Assembly (NCBI GenBank): GCA_038380795.1
Contig: CM076259.1
Coordinates: 29,928,977-29,992,976 of the forward strand
DNA length: 64,000 bases
Source of the DNA: Pyrocephalus nanus
Taxonomy: Eukaryota > Chordata > Aves > Passeriformes > Tyrannidae
Direction of reading: 5' to 3'
The translations under genes and the position numbers were made by a program. This document shows positions 59,650 to 64,000 of this stretch, piece by piece (within the stretch, counting starts at the first letter, position 1; each line of letters starts with the position of its first letter). The notes under the pieces were generated by a model. That model was not told the origin of the DNA. It searched no databases and saw only the letters and a program-made list of their open reading frames with translations.

Positions 59650-61975
59650 CAGGTCAAGTAAAATTCTTGACCTTTTTACAGAAATTTCATCTGACGATGC
59701 CTAGCAGCCTTCAGGGTTAAAACCTAATACAGCTCCAAGTTCTTCCCACTGTATTTGCAACAAGTAACTCTCTCATATGTGCCTACTCTGAGCCAGCACA
59801 ATTCACAGTCAGTCAGGGTTTGATTTGATTTCGCAAATACTCCTCTAACCAAAGCTTTCACACACAATGAATCCTTTGACCTCACTGAGCTTGATGACGT
59901 GTGTCCCGGCAATTTTTGATGCCTCAGCCCCTGACTTGCCAAAAGCATGGAAAAGCAAAAGCTGCCCTCAAGGGCATTTCTACATAGGAAGACCAAGGGA
60001 CCTTGAACACTAAAAGAGGGCCACAATTTTAAACCTGTGAATAAAGTATCTGTCAACCATCAGCAAGGAGCAGTCTGACACCTCAGGACTTTGCTCTCAG
60101 CAGTGTAGAATTAACAGCTTTGTCAGACAGATAGTGTACATCTGTCCCTTTTTATTTCTTTTTTTTCCTCACTCCGAGTCCTCACTGAGACTTCATTTAA
60201 AACAATGTTAGATCGTGGGTGTTAGTTTCCAAGGTTGAAATAAGGTATTTGCTCTAACCTTGGCTGTGGGGTTGCAAGGCACTGTGAGCAAATTATAAGA
60301 GAGATGCTGCATGGGCTTTTGAAATGATTTTTCCTCAAAGACCCCATGGAAGCTCTTTTTTGCTTGCATGAGGAAATTATGTGTCTTTAATGAGGAGATC
60401 CTAAATAACAAATCAGACTGGGATCTCCCCATATCACAGCGCCATGGGCAGCCTTCGGCTGTATGACTGATGCTTAAGATAACAGAAAGCCCCTGAGTAC
60501 ATTCCTACTGACTCCTAACTGGAAGCTGAGAAGATTTAAGACCTGAGGGCAAGAATGCCTCTGGGTTGTATTCAGGGCATAAATTTTGGAAAGCGAATAT
60601 TCTTGACAGCCAAGAATGATTCAGACCAGACCACCTCAGCCTGCCAGCTGGAGTGAACCTACTGCCAGCCATGAACACCTGAAAAGGAATTTATAGGGTA
60701 TATCCACAGGCTTGTATCCTGCTACTTGTGTTCCACATCCCTGCCTGGAGCATCAGGTTGGACTACCAGCCTAAATTATCCTATGATTACTGAGAAAGGT
60801 GGGACCATCAGGCTGAATTTCTCCCCTTCACACAGTCAGTGGGAATTAGGCATACCCTGAAAGGGCATCATGCAATGTCAGCCCTATACAGTGAAGCAGC
60901 AAGACTGAACAGAGCTGACTGCTGCTGGTGGCTACAGAAAGGCAGGAGAAGACAGCTCTTCATGGCCTTGAAGAGAGATTGGGTCCTGTACTGCACATCT
61001 GCATTGTGCAGACATGAAGGCAAATCCCTTCTGTGCTCCTCAGGATGCTGAGTCCCTGGATGTGGGCTCCTGCAGAATCAGGACTCATGTGGACATCCTC
61101 TGATGTTTCATTTAGGTCCCATTTTAAATGTATCTTGGCTTAAGCGTCTTCATAACAGGATGTGATTATCTTGTTAAATGTTCCCTCTAACGTGCCTCTT
61201 TTCCCTACACAAATCACTAATGTTCTACACCAAAAGATGCTCTGTAGGTTTACTAGTTCATTGCTGGTGGTTAAAGAGATCTCTAATTGCAATGTTCTAT
61301 TCATTTTTAAATTGAAGTTTGGTCTGACTTTTCCCTTTGCTTTCCAAAGTAGTGGAACACAGTTTGAACTCAGGTGATGCAGTTTGGTGAACTCTCCTGA
61401 CAGAGCAGCTGATGGTTAAACAAATAGGACTTCCCAGAGTGAACTTTGCAAAGGGAAAAGTTCTTGTTCCACCACTTCATCAGCAGAACTGCCTAGCAGA
61501 ATACACTGAGCATGCTCAGACCCCTTGGAGCTCTGCAGCCTTGAGCTAAATGCTGTATTTACAACCACTTTGTTGTCATAATAATCTTTGCAATACGATT
61601 GATTGATGCTCAGATGTGTCATTGACCTGGTAATTTATTACTTTGTACGCAGTAGAAAGTAATGGGTGTCTCTCAGCAAAGGGAGATGGTTGTTGTGTGT
61701 GACAGGCCGCTGATAAACCTGACTTTTGCTACTAGTTCAGAGATAGCTCTTTTGATTATACAAAAACTCTGCTTCTTGACCTCTACTCAAATAAGGAGGG
61801 GATTGTTGCTCAGTGTGATTACCACAAACCAACCTTTAATGTGCTCAGATCTCACCAAGGCAAGATGTACCAAGATGTGACCAAAAGTCATGCAAATTGA
61901 ATGGGAATCTCAGTGAGACCATGTGTGCCCCAAGCCAGGTCACCCTGCTTGGACACTGGCAGGAGATGCTTGGAC
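59646..61975. other. Intergenic stretch, no gene recognised
   Basis: It contains an AGGTCAAG inverted repeat at 59651-59673 beside the microsatellite. Short frames only (up to 110 codons, minus 59724-60056) without domains. A very weak CR1-like end lies near 60745-60790. Confidence 0.45.
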
Positions 61976-62450
61976 ATCATAGAGTCATAGAATGGTAGAA
62001 TGGGTTGGGTTGGAAGGGACCTTAAAGATCATCTAGTTCTAATCCCCCTGCCATATGCAGGGATATCACCCACTAGATCAGGTTGCCAGGTCCCACTCTA
62101 ATCTCACCTTGAACTCTTCCAGGGCTGAGGCAGCCACACCATTTCTGGGCAACCTCTTTCACCGCTTCACCACTCTCACAATAAAGAGTTTCCTCTTAAC
62201 ATCTAATCTAAATCTCCCCTCTTTCAGTTCAAAGCTTCAAAGTTCCCCTTCTCCTTATCACTTTCTGGCCATGTAAAAAGTCACTCACCAACTTATATAT
62301 ATAAGTCCCCTTCAGGTTCTGGAAAGTTCTAGAATGTATCCCTGGAGTCTTCTCTTCTCCAGGCTGAGTAGCTCAAACCCTCTCACCTGTCTTCACAGGA
62401 CACAGGTCCCTTCTCCTCCCAGCAAGGCCCTGTGTCCCACAGTCCATGTT
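61976..62450 (-). repeat. CR1 LINE fragment, about 475 bp
   Basis: The plus strand reads TCATAGAGTCATAGAATGG, GGTTGGGTTGGAAGGGACCT, TAAAGATCATCTAGTTCTAA, TTGAACTCTTCCAGGGCTGA, TGGGCAACCTCTTTCACCGC, CTTCTCTTCTCCAGGCTGAG. It is the reverse complement of CR1 with an intact terminus. Inside it, ACTTATATATATAAGT (62291-62306) forms a palindrome. Confidence 0.93.
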
Positions 62451-63709
62451 CTAAAGCCTACCTCTTTGTTCTTTTCCCCCAGAGTAGGACACTTTTGTGA
62501 CTTATCATCTAAATCCCACTTGGCATCTTGACATTTGAGGTCACAAGAGCAGCAGCTGAAGGTTTACAGAGATTAACTCAGGTTGTCTGAACAGAGTTCA
62601 AGGCAAGCAAGGGACATGAAACACCAGATCAACTGAGCTGGAACAGGTTTGCAGTAGAAGCAGTGTTTTATTACCCAGCTGATAGAGCTGACATAGCAAG
62701 ATGTTGGGTGCACCAGCTTCTCTAAGCCTAAAGTGAAAGCAGCAAACTTTGAGAACAAGTGTTTTGTATTTAATTAGACTATACAAGTTAGACCACCTTG
62801 TATCTGTAGAGTAGAAATGATGCAAATGAAAGCAAAAAGGTGCTTATTTCCAAGAGACATAAAGAGAAATGGTACATGGAGAAGAAAGCTGAAATTGTGC
62901 TTGCAAGCTGGTTAAAAAAGGCCTGTTGGACTGGTAGAGCAGCTGGTGTTGCATAAGGTAGCATGACTGGACAAGATACATTTTCCCTGGAAATCTCAAG
63001 ACTAAATCTTGCTTGCTCATTACTTTATTTCTGTCATAAAAAATTGTTTGCCCAAGAACCAAGGGTGTGACACCAGCACTTTCTTATCATACAGTTTTAT
63101 AAACTAGTCAAAATATTCTCTATATCTTGCACCTACTTTTTTTTCCTCTCCCTCATGACTATCCAGGTACTTGCATGACCTTTATTCTTCTCTTACATAA
63201 GTATTTTGCAAGCGTTTACAAATTCACTGATAGTAAAATTTAATCTTGGCAAAGTAAGCACAGCAGTGATTTTACGTTCTGCTTTTATCAGCTGACTTCA
63301 GCCTAGAAACTACACAGCCTGGGGTTAATCGTACACCTCATGAACTTCATAATCTACAGGCAACGGGTCAGGAAAGTTCACAACCGGTTTTATCCATGTG
63401 GGTAAATGCAAAGTTCACTACTGGAAAAAAAACCCAGCACTTCAGTAGAGCAGATGCAATAAAGCAAGAGTCCTGAATCAGGCTCCTTGGTGAGTTTTTG
63501 GCTACACAGGGGAACGCACTGGAAAAAGTAGGAAGCATTTTCACACCAGCTCTTATTATTTTACCTCACGTTTGATGAGCCTGGAGGATTCATTGCCACA
63601 GGAATCACTCAAGGATAACTACTACATGAGGAAAACTAGAAGAGTTCAAAGTAGGATTAGGCATTTCTAAGGGGAATGAGAAATGACAGAACTACAAGAA
63701 TTAAATAGG
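62451..63709. other. Intergenic stretch, no gene recognised
   Basis: Unique-looking, moderately AT-rich sequence without open frames above 75 codons and without a recognisable repeat. Confidence 0.45.
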
Positions 63710-63976
63710 GCAAAATGAAAAGACATTGGAATGGTTTTAAACTGAAAGATGAGAGATTTGCATTATATATGAGGAAGAAATCCTTTACTAAAAAGGAGGT
63801 GAAGCATTCTCACAAGTTGCCCAGAGAAGCAGTGGATCCTTATCCCTGAAAGTTGTCAAGCTCAGGTTGGTTGCAGCTTTGAGCAACCCGCTCTAGTGGA
63901 ACATGTCCCTGACCATTGCAGGAAAGAGATGATTCTAAGGTCCCTTCCAACCCAAACAATTCTATGATTCTATGAA
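63710..63976 (+). repeat. CR1 3' fragment, about 270 bp
   Basis: AATGGTTTTAAACTGAAAGA, TTGCCCAGAGAAGCAGTGGA, TTTGAGCAACCCGCTCTAGT, GGTCCCTTCCAACCCAAACA and the terminal ATTCTATGATTCTATGA. The intact 3' repeats mark a complete terminus. Confidence 0.93.
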
Positions 63977-64000
63977 AAGGAGGGATCAGAGGTGTGCAAA

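Noticed and set aside
60745..60790. Possible CR1 terminus (GGTTGGACTACCAGC ... TCCTATGATTAC)
   Set aside because: Too short and diverged to separate from chance, so not listed as a feature.
10436..64000. Genes neighbouring GUCY2F in mammals (NXT2, KCNE5)
   Set aside because: I looked for their conserved segments in the translated frames and saw none, so synteny cannot settle which paralogue the cyclase is.
1..64000. CRISPR arrays, tRNA, rRNA, prophage or bacterial operons
   Set aside because: No regularly spaced repeats, cloverleaf sequences or bacterial gene organisation; all tandem repeats are eukaryotic microsatellites or two-copy duplications.

Overview
The window looks like nuclear DNA of a bird. 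It carries about 20 CR1-type LINE fragments, recognisable from their 3' ends with 8-bp ATTCTATG-like terminal repeats. It also has two solo LTRs of families I know from bird genomes, scattered A/T-rich microsatellites, and none of the Alu, B1 or L1 sequence that fills mammalian DNA. No bacterial, phage or organelle features are present.

The only protein-coding gene I can support is on the minus strand between about 10,435 and 1,331. It is the 5' part of a sensory receptor (membrane) guanylyl cyclase. Four coding exons (9697-10435, 7669-7970, 5803-6157, 1331-1415) join in a continuous frame at consensus splice sites. They encode a signal peptide, the whole extracellular receptor-like domain and the single transmembrane helix, about 493 residues. 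The kinase-homology, dimerisation and cyclase exons must lie beyond base 1. Parts of the protein resemble retinal GUCY2F. The second half of the ectodomain resembles the olfactory cyclase GC-D (rodent Gucy2d, a pseudogene in humans) more closely. I therefore leave paralogue assignment open.

The intron after the transmembrane exon holds a full-length-looking solo LTR (about 68-1187) in the opposite orientation to the gene. The large 4.4-kb intron holds three CR1 tails. From about 10.4 kb to the right end (53.5 kb) I find no gene. This part is intergenic or far-upstream DNA with CR1 fragments in both orientations, a second solo LTR (16048-16437), A-rich and compound microsatellites, and a few short tandem duplications and palindromes. 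One AT-rich block (about 54.4-55.3 kb) is dense in homeodomain-type TAAT/ATTA cores, contains a perfect 23-bp palindrome, and is the best candidate for a distal regulatory element.

I see no CRISPR array, tRNA, rRNA, operon or other undescribed system. The most interesting points are the apparently intact GC-D-like cyclase in a bird, the antisense LTR close to its transmembrane exon, and the unexplained palindromes and AT-rich block. Homology statements rest on my memory of the families, not on searches.
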